The notes beneath the pieces were generated by a model. That model was given only the letters and a program-made list of their open reading frames with translations. It was not told where the DNA came from and searched no databases. Position numbers and translations under genes: made by a program. From contig JAPEUQ010000015.1 of the NCBI GenBank assembly GCA_027946365.1, forward strand, positions 62,001 to 126,000: DNA of 64,000 nt. Reading direction: 5' to 3'. This stretch comes from Kalmusia sp. IMI 367209 (lineage: Eukaryota > Ascomycota > Dothideomycetes > Pleosporales > Didymosphaeriaceae). Shown piece after piece: positions 23,053 through 36,055 of the stretch (positions are counted from its first letter, which is position 1; each line of letters starts with the position of its first letter).

Positions 23053-23255
23053 TCAATTGTAGTCGGAGTATACCACCATCTCGTCGGAATCTTGCGCAGG
23101 CGCTGCCTCTTCGCGGATCACTGTTCGGCACGTGTCAGTCAGCCGTCTCCACAATACCATGGGGGCATGTTGGGTATTTCATGCAATGACTTACATAAGG
23201 GAGCAGCGGCCGTGCACGCAGCCAAACCGAGAGCGAGGAGCGCATAAAATCGCAT
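23053..23255 (-). CDS. 42-residue secreted peptide, possible peptide precursor
   Basis: Two tiny exons, 23255-23195 and 23120-23053, are joined over a 74-base intron with a perfect GTAAGT donor, a CTGAC branch-like site and a CAG acceptor; the total is 43 codons including stop. The first 19-20 residues (MRFYALLALGLAACTAAAPL) form a textbook signal peptide. The remainder is an acidic Ala/Pro/Glu stretch ending in DEMVVYSDYN. There is no cysteine and no Lys-Arg (Kex2) site. The gene lies between an O-methyltransferase and a tyrosinase followed by two UstYa genes. The Tyr-rich end could be a modified core peptide or simply a small extracellular peptide. The reading frame is supported only by splice signals and the signal peptide. 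Confidence 0.6.
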
Positions 23256-25329
23256 GTTGGGAGTGGAGACGGACGATCGGCTTGGATACGATATTTCTAG
23301 TGGATGAAATTGTCAAGCTGTACGGAGCGTGTAAGAACTCGAACAGTAGCAAATGTGGAAACGAGTCGTCACACGCAAGCGCAGCACGGCGTGGCCTTAT
23401 AAATGTAAACCTGGAGAAACATGCTGGGCGCACCGGGTGTGCTTCGTCCTATCCCACCGTGCCGTCATGACACACCGTACCACAACGGAGAATCAAAGCC
23501 TCGGAGCTGCACGCTTTTGATTTCAGCCCCACCAAGTATTCTTCATATCGCTTCAGCAAGCGAATGCAGAGCGCTGAATTGATCAATCAGCAACGTCCAT
23601 GCCAGACATGGTGGTGCATGTACAAATATGCAGCTGGACCTCAGACTAGGCTGTACCTGCTGCTCAGGGTCCAAGCGTCCGACTTACAGGCTGACCGGTA
23701 GATAAGGGCACCTATCAGATTCTCCACAAGAACCCCGGCCCCCAAGAAACAGCAACGGTGAAAGTGCATATCCACCCCAACCACAATTAGGATCCGAAAA
23801 CCTGGCCGCACAGGACGGCCTATTGGACAAGTGTGATCCTACGATATCAACGCCTTACTCTCGAATCCGAGACAGTAGCAGTGTCCCTTACACGATCTCA
23901 AATCGAGTCGGCCAAATTAATCTACGTAGGCGCCCATCAAAGCCCGACGGCTCACACGAATACGCCGAAGCTATCAATTGTCGATCCCTGCAGCTAGGCG
24001 TGTTTCTAGTTAACAATTACGTGGCGCTGTTGACAACCCTATTTCGTACGTACGCTGCAGCTAACGTGACTCGACCGTGACGCGGGATATAGTGCACTCA
24101 TACGCATGCATCTACACACGCATTTTCTCAGCCCCCTCAAGGACAGGCTGAGGTCTTCTTCGAGCAGCCGACAGTCGTGCAAGATTTTAGGTCAGCTAGT
24201 TGATTACCAGAGTTGCATACATCATACACAAACTCGATCGAAGCTCTACAGGTCAGTCTTACGGAGGATCACTCAGTCTACGTTAGTCTCGGGATTCCAC
24301 CACGGTAGACCGTGATCGATGGGTCCGGCCGTTAGCAATGCCCCACCCGACCAAAGCGCTTGCCTGCAAGAGCGCGTTGATAATGCTGGGTCCTCGTCGT
24401 TGGCGTTGGACGCCTGACGGTGACAGCGCTACCAACGTATTCATTGGTACAGACGCAGGTTTGCAAGACCATACGCTAACAACATAGATTGCGGAGTAAG
24501 CATCGAGGTGAATGCAGTGGGCGCCTTGGTCCCGGTCCGTCCCGTCAAGCGAAGCCACTCAACGGTCGCACATGTGGTCACTTCTTGGCCCCCGCGTTCC
24601 TCTGGTACATAAAAGGCACAGGCGATGCGTTTAAGCGACCAGGGAAGCAATGTATACCGCAAAAATGTGCTGGCATGTCTGTGGAGCAGTTGAACTAGTT
24701 CCTGGTCTTTGAACAACCCACATACTCGCATAGCACCTGCAGCAGGTGGATCCCAGACCTTTCAGGGCTCCTTGTTGGCTACCAAAGCTGACCTTGTTCC
24801 CGACCGGAGATCCTCGTGGCACTGAGTGGTTATCACATACATCATGAGTGTAATCTTGGATCCCGGGTATTTGAGATGGCCCCGATGCTGCGCTCTAATT
24901 GGCGAACATTACAGGTCTCAATCTAAAAAATTGATGAGGGCCCGGCTCATAGGGTAGTCGTCGCAGGATTTCTTGGGATTTGAGCCGGATTCACGGTCGG
25001 TCGAGTTCGCGTATCGGAAGAGTCCCTAAGCGCCGTCTTTTTAACCTAGGATGCCTTGACAACACTAATGCTGTCTCCACCTTCCTAATTCGTCATCGAC
25101 ACACTACCTCGCCGCTCACATGCATACGGAGAACTCCACCACGAGCATGTCTCTAGGGCGGTTGAATTGGCGTGCTTGGTACTACTTGGCCACAACGAAG
25201 CAATTAACGTCGGTCGGTGTCCGTGTCCATCATGGGGGATAGCGTACCATCTGCATGCTTGATGCTTTGCGCACGTTGAATTTATGCGCAGCTTGATACC
25301 GATTCTGTCGCTACCTAGGGACACCCGCA
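23256..25329. other. Gene-free stretch of about 2 kb
   Basis: Short frames on both strands show no recognisable domain, signal peptide or repeated Lys-Arg pattern, so no dikaritin-type repeat precursor is visible here. A minus-strand TTATAA near 23398 could be the TATA box of the small peptide gene. Confidence 0.4.
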
Positions 25330-26562
25330 ATGACGCAGTGGTCCAACACCAAAGCCTCGCAGCAGTATACCAGGTTGCCTCATTCGGATGACGATGTTGA
25401 GAACCAGAATCGGCAACACAAGAGAAAGAGCGGAATTGACTGGCGGCGATGGTCGGCTGCACTTGTTCTGCTGATAATGTGTGTGTGGGCAGTGAGCATC
25501 GGTCTCCAATACCGTTCATTGTTTGCTCTAAGCTCAGCATGCACATCACCATCCTTCCGACGCGAATGGAGAAGCTTGAGCCAGACTGAGCAGCTGGCAT
25601 ACCTCGATGCAGTCAAGTGTCTGATCTCATTACCTTCGATAACTGGCTTGAACCAGACGTTATACGATGACTTTCCCTACATTCACAGCCGCGTTGGAAA
25701 TTACTGTATGCGACCGATATCTAACGACTTTTGGATCTTCCACTGACCATCTCTCCCAGCACATGGGACGACTGCGTTCTTGCCATGGCATAGACACATT
25801 CTGCACGTCTACGAGTCCACGTTAAGAGAAAAGTGCAACTACAATGGCCATCTCACGTTCGTCATCTCCTCCAAGACTGGCCTCTTTAGAGCTAACAAAC
25901 CTTAAGATATTGGGACTGGAGCCTCGACTGGCAGGATATACCTAGCTCACCTGTGTTCGACAGCACCTACGGCTTCGGCGGCAACGGCAATCTCAGCTCA
26001 CCGAAATCCGTAGCATACGGGCACTGCGTAACCGACGGGCCATTCGCCAACATGCAAGCCCTCTACTTTGGAGTAGAAAATATCACGCACTGTTTCTCTC
26101 GCGGTTTCGTCACCAACGAGACTAAGAAGCATGAGATTGCCGCACAGGTCCGACCCGATAACCTCCGGAGAGTGCTGGAAAGCGAGACCTTTGAGAGGTT
26201 CTTCGCGATGCTTGAGTATGGGCCTCACAATGCTATTCCGAAGACGATACGAGGCGATTTCTTCCGCGTGACAGCTCCGTACGGTATGTATACTCTGCGC
26301 GCAGGGGAGATTGAAAGTAGGCTGACGTGATTGCGTAGATCCACTGTTTTTCTTGCATCACACGCAGCTTGATCGCTTGTGGTGGCAGTGGCAACAGGCC
26401 GATGTAAAGCGTCGCGTGAAGAAGCTCTCGGGCAAATTTTTTGATAACGCAACGGACGCGGCACAGGTTCACGCCGCGCTCCACTTTGGAGATTTTGGCC
26501 CCGACGTCGAGGTCTCGAAAGTCCTCGACACGAAGCAAAATGGGCTTTGCTACGTTTACTAG
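25330..26562 (+). CDS. Membrane-anchored tyrosinase (UstQ/PhomQ-like)
   Basis: Four exons, 25330-25705, 25760-25856, 25907-26283 and 26339-26562, introns 50-55 bases, give 357 residues. A cytosolic N-terminus precedes one membrane helix (about 39-59, ALVLLIMCVWAVSIGL), so the catalytic part faces the secretory lumen. The copper-A histidines lie in YDDFPYIHSRVGNY, the spliced SHGTTAF, and LPWHRHILHVYE. YWDWSLDW follows. The copper-B histidines lie in GPHNAIP and DPLFFLHHTQLDRLWW. All are present, so the enzyme should be active. In ustiloxin and phomopsin pathways a tyrosinase of this architecture works with UstYa-type oxidases on a tyrosine-containing ribosomal peptide. Here two UstYa genes follow directly. 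A role in melanin-like phenol oxidation is the alternative. Confidence 0.88.
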
Positions 26563-26773
26563 TCTAGAACCAATATACCATTACGATTGTTCATCAATGA
26601 ATTCATGGACTGCGTCTGCACGTGAGAAAGTAGCAAGCGCCGTTTGGGCTGAGCTGGCCCCATGTGGCTAATATAGCCTAGTCTCAGTCTAGGGGTTAGC
26701 TCGCCATAACGTACTTAAGTATGCGGGGACCAACATCTTCGCATGCACTATGTGACATGTCGCGCGCTCCAGC

Positions 26774-27725
26774 ATGGACTACGAGAGCCAGCCACTCATC
26801 GATGAAGCCGGGCCGGAGAAGCAAGACGCAGAGCTGAATACGCAGAGGGTGTCGCAGCGGCTACCGCTAAAAATATCGCCATGGGCGTGGTTCGCAATTG
26901 CACAGGTGTTTTTGGTTGTCATGTATACCGTGGTTAGTGCGGTTGTTGTGAGACGGTTTGCGCGTCTGGGAACTGCGCCGAAGGATGGTAGGATATACTC
27001 ACTCGTTCTTTTTTTTTTTTCATGAATTTTGGAAGCTGATCATTCAGTAGCTATTGCCAATCTGCATGTCCAGCACGACTCGCGCACTTACGATATACTC
27101 AATAGTAGCGAGTATGCTGGACCGCCTGATCCCTAGCGTTGACGATGCATGGGCGAATTTGCTTGATACGATTGACATTCGTGTCAGTGGATCGGAACTG
27201 CGACGGAATGACAGGACGAGCGTGAAGTTGCCAGGCGGCGGGTATTTGGCTTGGTTGGGGGTTTACCATGAATTGCACTGTGTAGTAAGTTCCCAAGATT
27301 ATTAGTTTCAACGCACCCGCTAATACGATGGTAAGAAATTGCTGCGACAGTGGAAGTACAAAGAGCATTATTTTTCGAATATCACGGTGGAGCAGGCGCG
27401 AGATTTGGAGAGCCACACGGGTACGTTTAATTGTTTTAGCTCTGGAGATTGGGGTAGCTGATTAAATCTCCTAGACCACTGTCTAGACCGCATACGCGCT
27501 GCCTTCATGTGCCACCCCGACGTATCCTCCTTGGTTACATTTTCATGGGATACGGCGCCGAAACCGCGCGCAAACGGTACCAAAACACTCCACTCGTGCA
27601 TCAACTGGGACGCGCTCGTTGCGTCCATGCAAAGCCGGCTCGTGGGCCGAGAAGAAATGGACACGCTTGCAAACCCGCATTTAGCTTCCAGCACTACATC
27701 CCAGGTCGAAGAAACTTTTGGTTGA
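26774..27725 (+). CDS. UstYa-family (DUF3328) oxidase, requires +1 frame change
   Basis: Exons are 26774-26987, 27048 (or 27051)-27284, 27336-27421 and 27476-27725. The product would be about 261 residues: a single membrane helix (WAWFAIAQVFLVVMYTVVS), then YDILNSSEYAGPPDP and, in the next frame, SVDDAWANLL, the family's conserved P-x-V-D-x-A-W motif. The two signature motifs follow: YHELHC and DHCLDRIRAAFMCHPD. The frame breaks at CCC-TAG-CGT (27131-27139): in frame zero translation stops after 100 residues. One base too many is present, and the summed exon lengths are one over a multiple of three. UstYa proteins catalyse oxidative cyclisation or C-H oxidation in the secretory pathway. Whether the break is a mutation, an error or a programmed shift is open. 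Confidence 0.8.
27131..27141 (+). other. Candidate +1 frameshift site CCC-TAG-C in UstYa gene 1
   Basis: The bases CCCTAGCGTTG place a proline codon CCC before an in-frame TAG followed by C. Slippage from CCC to CCT would continue as AGC-GTT in the +1 frame, exactly where the conserved protein continues. The same 11 bases occur at the frame break of the second UstYa gene. Confidence 0.5.
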
Positions 27726-27749
27726 GAAGAGATTCATCAAAGAGAGATG

Positions 27750-28530
27750 TCAGCGCCCGTTCCAGCCCTCCGTCAATCGCACTAGTTGCTCCCAGTCCCG
27801 ACATTGATGCTCGACGCCAAACCCGTGCACGCCCTTGGCGGCTAGGTCGTCGAGCTCGAACGTCGTGTCCGCATGGCACATGAGAGACTGTCGTAGGAGG
27901 TCAAGGCAATGTCTTACATGTGGTGGTGCGATCTTGTCTGGGAGGGAGGTTTCGTTCAATGGCGTGGAGGAGATGGCCGCGGAGAAAGCTGCCCAGTAAC
28001 CTTGCCTTATGCTATCCTGTTTAGCGTTGTTAGAAGCTGGTGGGACGATATGGAAGAGGGAGGGGAAGGGGCATGTACAATGCAATGCAATTGATGGTAC
28101 ACGGCGAGCGTGGCCTTCTCCCCAACGCTAGGGGTGCGTGAAGAACGCGCCGCCTACAGGCCAGAACTCCGCCCATGCTTGGGTTGCGCGTTCGGAATCT
28201 TCAGAGAAAGTCCTGTTGTAGTGGAATGTTTTGGATACAGTGTTCACTGGACGAGGCGTGTAAGCTTGTTGCGGTCGATGATACGCAGTGGCGTCGCTCA
28301 GGGTACCTACGCGTAATAATGCCTTCGGATGCAATTTTAGAATAAGAGTGTCTGCCGATTGCGACACCGACGAATCCTACCGCGCACGTCCAGCATACGA
28401 GGGTGATAAGTGCCCATAGATAGTGCCGGGGAAATGGCGCGAACGGTGGTGCGAGCTTGGTGGCAGCTTCGTCGTTTTCATCGAGTGGGGTGTAGCGGGG
28501 GGTTGTTTCCCTTTCCCATTGCACTTTCAT
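27750..28530 (-). CDS. Second UstYa-family (DUF3328) oxidase, requires +1 frame change
   Basis: Three exons, 28530-28311, 28264-28080 and 28011-27750, sum to one base more than a multiple of three; the product would be about 221 residues. A short N-terminal part leads to a membrane helix (LWALITLVCWTCAVGFVGVA), then KTFHYNRTFSEDSERATQAW and PVGGAFFTHP, and in the next frame VGEKATLAVYHQLHC. The second signature is RHCLDLLRQSLMCHAD, followed by HQCRDWEQLVRLTEGW. The break lies at CCC-TAG-CGT (28133-28125), so frame zero ends after 118 residues, before both catalytic histidine-cysteine motifs. The gene converges on UstYa gene 1 with only 24 bases between stop codons. Alternative acceptor sites 18 bases apart exist for the first intron, both in frame. 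Confidence 0.8.
28123..28133 (-). other. Candidate +1 frameshift site CCC-TAG-C in UstYa gene 2
   Basis: Minus-strand bases CCCTAGCGTTG are identical to 27131-27141, giving an 11-base inverted repeat about 980 bases apart. The position in the protein (between THP and the H-Q-L-H-C motif) differs from gene 1, so the identity is not simple homology of position. Confidence 0.5.
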
Positions 28531-29348
28531 CTTCGATTCCTGACGTCTAGTTCTCTGTTGTCAAAACCAATCTCTTTAAAACACAATATCAAAACGTACT
28601 CAAGATCCGGGAGATTGTGGCACCAAAAACCGCGCGTCGAGACCCCTCCCTCTCGCACGACTCCTGGTCACGAGTATATCGGCACACCTCACAGCCTTAA
28701 GTGCAACGTTAATGGCGGAATCTGCGCCTATCTCTCGCCTTGCATCCTCCGCCTAATCAGCGCCCTGCACATAATTCGCCCACACACCTCGCTGGACGCA
28801 TCTCGCCAAGCAGCGCCCCTGTTCTCCGAGGGTAAGTTAGGGTATTCCCGTGCCCCATCGGGGAACTCTAGTTCGCACCCTAGGCGCCCAGCACGCCCCC
28901 AACCCATCTTGATTACCATGGAGCCACGCCCGCATATGGGCCTGCCAAATGAGATGGCAGGCCGCGGGGACGGTGTTCGAGCGCTCGAATCGCAGCGCCC
29001 GTACCGCCGTCGTGCCGCAGGCAAAACTTGGACGAGGTGGTGAACCCCGAGCGTGCGACCACGCGTTCGGGATGCCGTGCCGCCAGCTGCTGCCATGGAA
29101 GCATGTTGGGTGGCTCTCCGATATGAAGGCAGGGGACGCGAGGGCGAAGGAGCCCACGTTGCACGCGCTTTATCCACCCAGTTGTTCCCGTTGTTCGCGC
29201 GATTCCGGTCCCCACCTGCGTGAGCTGACGACCCTTTGTTCTGGGACCTTTGGTGCTGGAACTGGACCTTGCAGTCTGCCGATCACGTCGTCTTCGGACT
29301 CTGCCTTTCCATTCTTCTGGGAGTTGAAAATCAAGAAGATTCGACAAG
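28531..29348. other. Divergent intergenic region
   Basis: About 800 bases, GC-rich in the right half. Overlapping frames on both strands have no domain or signal peptide. Promoters of UstYa gene 2 and the PF20684 gene lie here. Confidence 0.45.
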
Positions 29349-30627
29349 ATGAATGGGACTGCGACTGCGCTGCTGACGGTCAGCGTCGTGTTTCCGGTGC
29401 TGAGTTTCCTCTTTGTGTTGATGCGGTTGGGCGCGAGGAGGGTGCGCGCAACCAAGGTTGGCGCTGATGACTGGGTCATCGTTGCATCGCAGGTGGGTTC
29501 ATATCAATTGACTGCAGTGGTCGGAGTGACTGTGTATACTGACACGTGTATAGGTTATGTGCTTTGCACTGATGGTGAACGCGGTCATCCCCGTTGCGAA
29601 AGGCGTCATCGGCGAACCGCAACGGAAACTCATGATGCAGCACAAAGTCCCCATTCTGCTCAAAGCCATCTATGCCGACGCGTTCCTCGTCTTCTTCTCT
29701 TTGACGCTGGTCAAGGTCGGCATCTTGCTATTCTACAAGCGCGTGTTTGCACTCAAGAAGTTCTTGCTGGCTGCGAACATCATGATCGGTATCATTATTG
29801 CGTGGTTTGTCGCGTCGTTCTTCGTAAGTGTATTGCCAATGTTCAGTCATTGAATTGGGCCTGACAGTTGTAGGGCCTGCTCTTCAGCCAGACGCCCATC
29901 TCCACGCACTGGAACCCGATGGCGAAGAACATCACGCACAACATCGATTTCCCGGGTTTCCTCATCACCCACGCCTGTCTCGATCTGGTTCTGGACATTT
30001 CGATTCTGTGCTTCCCCATCCCGGCTATCATCACTCTGCACATGGAGAAGGGTCGCAAGCTCGCCCTGATTGCGATCTTCTGGATGGGTGCTTTGTAAGT
30101 TACTTCCAGAAGCTTGAACAAAAGGATTCATCTGATGAGAGAAAGCTGCTGTGTTGCTGAAGCTGTTCGCATCTACTACTTCCACAAGTTCCTATACGAA
30201 GACCTGCAATCGCACGCCGATGCTTTTGGCCGTAAGTCGCATCCCCCCACCCATTCCACTGGAACGACATTCATCTAACTCTTCCCCAGCGGTCGTAGCA
30301 AACGTCTTCATCTGGTCGCGTATCGAGCCCTGCTGCTCTGTCATCGCGGCATGCCTCCCCTGCCTCGGACCCCTCGTCAACGCACGGGGCCCAGCCTCCA
30401 TCGTGGCCTCGATCCGATCCGCCATCTCGCTCGGGTCGCTCAACAGTCGCGGTACCAACCGCTCCAACCAAAACAAGTCGGAGAACCCGAGCAACACGGA
30501 GGAGTCGAGGCGCGACTGGACGAGACTCGATGGGTCGCGGGAGGGCTCGAGACCCCCGGTTGATGAGCGGAATGTCGGGCTTGTGGAGGTGGAGCCGTTG
30601 CCGAAGCGTGAGGTGGAAGATAAGTAG
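29349..30627 (+). CDS. PF20684 rhodopsin-like integral membrane protein
   Basis: Five exons: 29349-29492, 29554-29823, 29874-30094, 30146-30231 and 30290-30627; all phases match and the product is 352 residues. Seven hydrophobic segments are visible. The family's D-D-W after helix 1 is present in KVGADDWVIVASQ; LVKVGILLFYKRVF marks helix 3-4, and the C-terminal PCLGPLVNARG is followed by a charged Ser/Arg/Asn-rich cytoplasmic tail. The family is widespread in filamentous ascomycetes, resembles microbial rhodopsins in topology, lacks an obvious retinal lysine motif that I can point to, and has no established biochemical role. Some members sit in toxin clusters. Here it adjoins the UstYa pair, so a part in signalling or transport for that locus cannot be excluded. 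Confidence 0.82.
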
Positions 30628-31928
30628 AGTGTGTGAGTTTGGGGCCGGAGGATGGACATTAGGGTTTCAATGTTTTGTATGTAGTTTTGTGGATTGTTGT
30701 GGCTCGCGTCGGGCTTGTATCTGGGCGACGCGATAGCTACTTTGTATATAGACAACTACGGCCGGTCATGACTCTACACCATTGGCGTCTAACTGTGATG
30801 AATCTGCGTGATGTCAAAAGTGTGGTGGATAAGGCGAAAGAATGTAGCCTATAGAACCCCAGAAGCTACATATCACATAGCTGGCAATAGCGCGCAGCAT
30901 ACGGGTGTATCCTCCAAAATCACTACCATTCACCGAGCCCTGAAGAGCTCACGTAGCAGTTCCGAATCATGGTCGGTCACCCAGCCATACTTTAAACTAC
31001 AATAACCAGCTCTAGCCAAAAGAACGCTTGAAGCCTCGTAGACTGGCTGCGGGCCTACCCGAAACACCCGTCCTCATCCGGAATACATGGTCACAAAACC
31101 ATCGATAGCTTGTACCACTATCCGCAAGAAGAAGTTCGGACAGCGCCACCTTCGCACTGCAACAACAGACAGCCTCCTTCTTGCACCCCTCAAGTACAGC
31201 TCCAAAACAAGTCCAAGGTTCCCCGTCTGATCGGTGAACGCATCGTTTACCCTTGAGGGTTCCGCATCCCACGGCACCCAAGTCCTAATCCAGAGCAGCA
31301 GTTTCGTGTAAACGGCGCCCTCTCCGCGCCCTGATTGGCCCAGCCTGCCAGAGGGCAACTGGCACTGCAATCGACGGCCTTCACCAACTTACCGCAACGA
31401 GTATATTGAAATTGACCAAGATGCACATCTCGGGCCATTCGATCGCTGCCATGGGCGCCCCTTCGTGGCCTACCCAAAGCAGCGGATTAAAGCTGCGCGC
31501 AGGGCACCATCGCGGCCGATCTTTCCGCGCACCACCCTCCAAGCACCAGCGAAGAGCCGTCTGATCCGCGCTGCAATCGATGCTTTTCTACTTTCTTTCC
31601 CTGAGCGGAATGTTGACGGGTTGTTGGGCTGTCACGGCGGTCCTGAGTTTGCGGTCTGCGCAGTCTGGACCCTGACCGACTGGTTGGAACGGCCGTCAAC
31701 ACATGCATGTGCGGACGCGCTTCCGCGTTGTCATCGGGCGGTAACATGAAATGGGCAAAGATCGCTGCGTCTGATGGCAGAGGGCACGTTACCAGCATGT
31801 GAATTTTTGAAGAATGGATTGCTACGGAATGGCTACGGCTAGCTGCATATTCTGCGCGACGTGTTTGGAGATCCCGCTGGATGGTATACAATATGAAGCG
31901 GCGCGCAACGCTATTTCGACAAGGCGCT
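30628..31928. other. Intergenic stretch of about 1.3 kb
   Basis: Frames such as minus 31487-31948 and plus 31465-31749 show no domain and overlap each other. No gene is supported. Confidence 0.45.
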
Positions 31929-33652
31929 CTAGATGCGCGACTCGACATGCGACGTGTAGCCCTGCTTTGCCTCGACTTCCTGCACCCTGTGCTGCAGATC
32001 GTGCGTCTCGAAGTCGCGTTTCTTCATGCCGGGCACGAAGTAGGGGGCTTCGGTGAAGAGGTACTTCATCTCTTCGAGCGGACGCTTGGCCGTCTCCGGG
32101 AGCATGGCCCAGAAGAAGACCGCGTTGGTGAAGTTGCCGACCTAGAAACTACGTGAGCGACAAACCGACGAAAGCGGATAAGCGGAGAACTTACGACAAA
32201 GAGGATGTAGAACTTATAGCCAATGTTGGTCATGGCAATGGGGGTGACCTGGCCAATCATGGTGTTGAAGCCGAACGAAGTCATGGTCGCGATCATGACA
32301 CCGTAGGCACGCGTTTTGGTGTCGAAGATCTCAGCGGGTATGATCCACGATAGCGGACCGCAGCACGCGCTGAAGGAGACGTTGTACAGCCACGTCATGA
32401 CGATGAAGGCCCATGCCGCCGACTTGTTGTCGTTTGCACCCGGGGGAAACTTGGCCAGGAGGACTGTGGCGATGATGAAGGTGACCATGTTGAACAGGTT
32501 ACCACCAATGAGCACCCAGCGGCGACCGAATCTGTCGATGAAGAGGAGGCAAGTGAATTGGGCAATCAGCGCGAGGACGGAAGAGATGGCTTGGTACTTG
32601 AGTGTCTCGTCTCCCGCAATGCCCATGAGTCCGTAGATGGTGGGAGAATAGTACTGGATGGCCGAGACACCAGTCATCTGGATAGAGGCTTGGATGGCGC
32701 AGGCTAGGAAGAGACGGCGGAAACAGGACTTGTCTTTGAAGAGCTCGCCAATCGACGAAGCCTCATGCTCGTGCTCGTAAGTGATGGTCTCCTGGATCTG
32801 GTCAAACTCGGCGCGCACCCAAGCATCGTTGACGTCGCCGTGAGCATGCAGCTTGGCCAATGTCTGCACACCTTCCTCGGTTCTTCCCTGGTCGATGAGC
32901 CAACGGGGCGACTCTGGGAAGAGCAAGATAAGAGCGGCCAGAACCACAGCGGGCAGCAGCTGGATTCCGAGACTGGTCCTCCATTGCCCGTTGTCGTCCG
33001 GAGCAAATCCGACATAGGTACCTAGGATTATCAGCGCTGAAGATTCCACGCTCAGCTTTGAGTTCTTACCATATGAAATCCATGCGGCTGCAAGCGCGCC
33101 CACGCCAAGCATGAACTGCTGCAGAGCAGTAATACGACCACGGATGTCAGGGTGAGCTAATTCGGCCTGGTACAGAGGAATGATCATGGTAAGTACGCCG
33201 ACGCTGTAGTCAAATTAGCCACAATATAGATACAAACAGGGGGAGATGCCTACCCAAGACCTGCGATGGCACGTCCAGAGTACAAGTACGACAGTGCTCG
33301 AGCGCCAGTTTGCAACGCACCACCAAGACAGAAGATGATGGCTCCGATCATAATCGTCAATCGTCGACCGATCCTATCAGCCAGGATACCAGCGACGGCA
33401 GCTCCAAAGAAGGCGCCGCCGGTGAAGACAGACACCACAGCACCCTTCTCATTGTCATTCGGGTGGTTGAACTCTAGGTCGAACGATGGCGATGCGACGA
33501 CCTGAGCGATGACACCCAAGTCGTATCCAAAAAGCACTGAACCGAGGGAGGCGAAAACACCAACGAGAAACTGCCAGACATCAATTCACTGTCAACAGAC
33601 ATGATTCTTCAATCAGTCACCATACCTGATACCACTTAGGGGGAAGCGCCAT
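31929..33652 (-). CDS. MFS sugar transporter
   Basis: Five exons, 33652-33626, 33570-33254, 33203-33070, 33021-32195 and 32141-31929, give 505 residues with twelve expected helices. Family marks: GYDLGVIAQVV in helix 1, the loop LADRIGRRLTIMIG, PESPRWLIDQGR before the central loop, RFGRRWVLIGG, and PETAKRPLEEMKYLF after helix 12. It imports a sugar (hexose, pentose or quinate-like) across the plasma membrane by proton symport; specificity cannot be read. The first exon codes only nine residues. Intron 3 is 48 bases, a multiple of three without a stop, so its retention would insert 16 residues. The gene is head to head with a GH51 arabinofuranosidase, suggesting uptake of released pentose. Confidence 0.9.
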
Positions 33653-34239
33653 TTTGTCCAGCTCGAAGCACAACAGCCGCAATAAACAGACAACGATGCG
33701 CGACCCACGTTCGCGGTGCTCGGAAGGTTTTATACAAGCCCACAACTCTGCGCGAACCCTGCTCCCAAGCACGCGTCAACCAAGCGAGGCACGCGGGCCA
33801 AACCTCACCATCGAACCACGCCGCGTGCAGCACGATCCCCAGATTCTCCCTCGTCCCCGCTTTCTGCGCGCCATTCCTCCAATCCCCAGGTCCTCCGGCG
33901 CATCGCTGCGATTCCGAGGCTTCGGCGGCAGATGTGCCGACGATCGGAAGCGTCCACGGAAAAATTCGACGCGGTGACTGGAGGAAATTGGCTTGCTAGG
34001 AGCGGGAGATATACGAGAAAGAGGTTAGAGTTGGGAAATTGGGGATGGTGGCATGGGGGATGTTAATTCCACGAATCGGAGAACAGCTGCACTAGGCTTG
34101 GGGAGGATAGACTACCGCTTCGTCTCATCACGCGTACTTTTGCTTCGACGCGGGTCTTTTTGGGATCGAAGGAGGATTCATTTTGAATCAAATCACTGTA
34201 TTCGAATAATCCTCTGTTTACCCTGAAATCTTCGTCAAG
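33653..34239. promoter_or_regulatory. Divergent promoter region of sugar transporter and GH51
   Basis: 587 bases between two start codons on opposite strands. No long frame of interest. Shared control of the two genes is plausible but no binding site was verified. Confidence 0.4.

Positions 34240-36055
<1,816 letters not shown>

Noticed and set aside
27100..27140. Treating CCCTAG as a 3' splice site to explain the UstYa gene 1 frame break
   Set aside because: The residues before it (YAGPPDP) and after it (VDDAW) are contiguous in the family, and no GT donor lies between them.
28423..29479. Long overlapping frames on both strands between UstYa gene 2 and the PF20684 gene
   Set aside because: GC-rich low-information frames without domain, signal peptide or splice support; no repeat precursor pattern.
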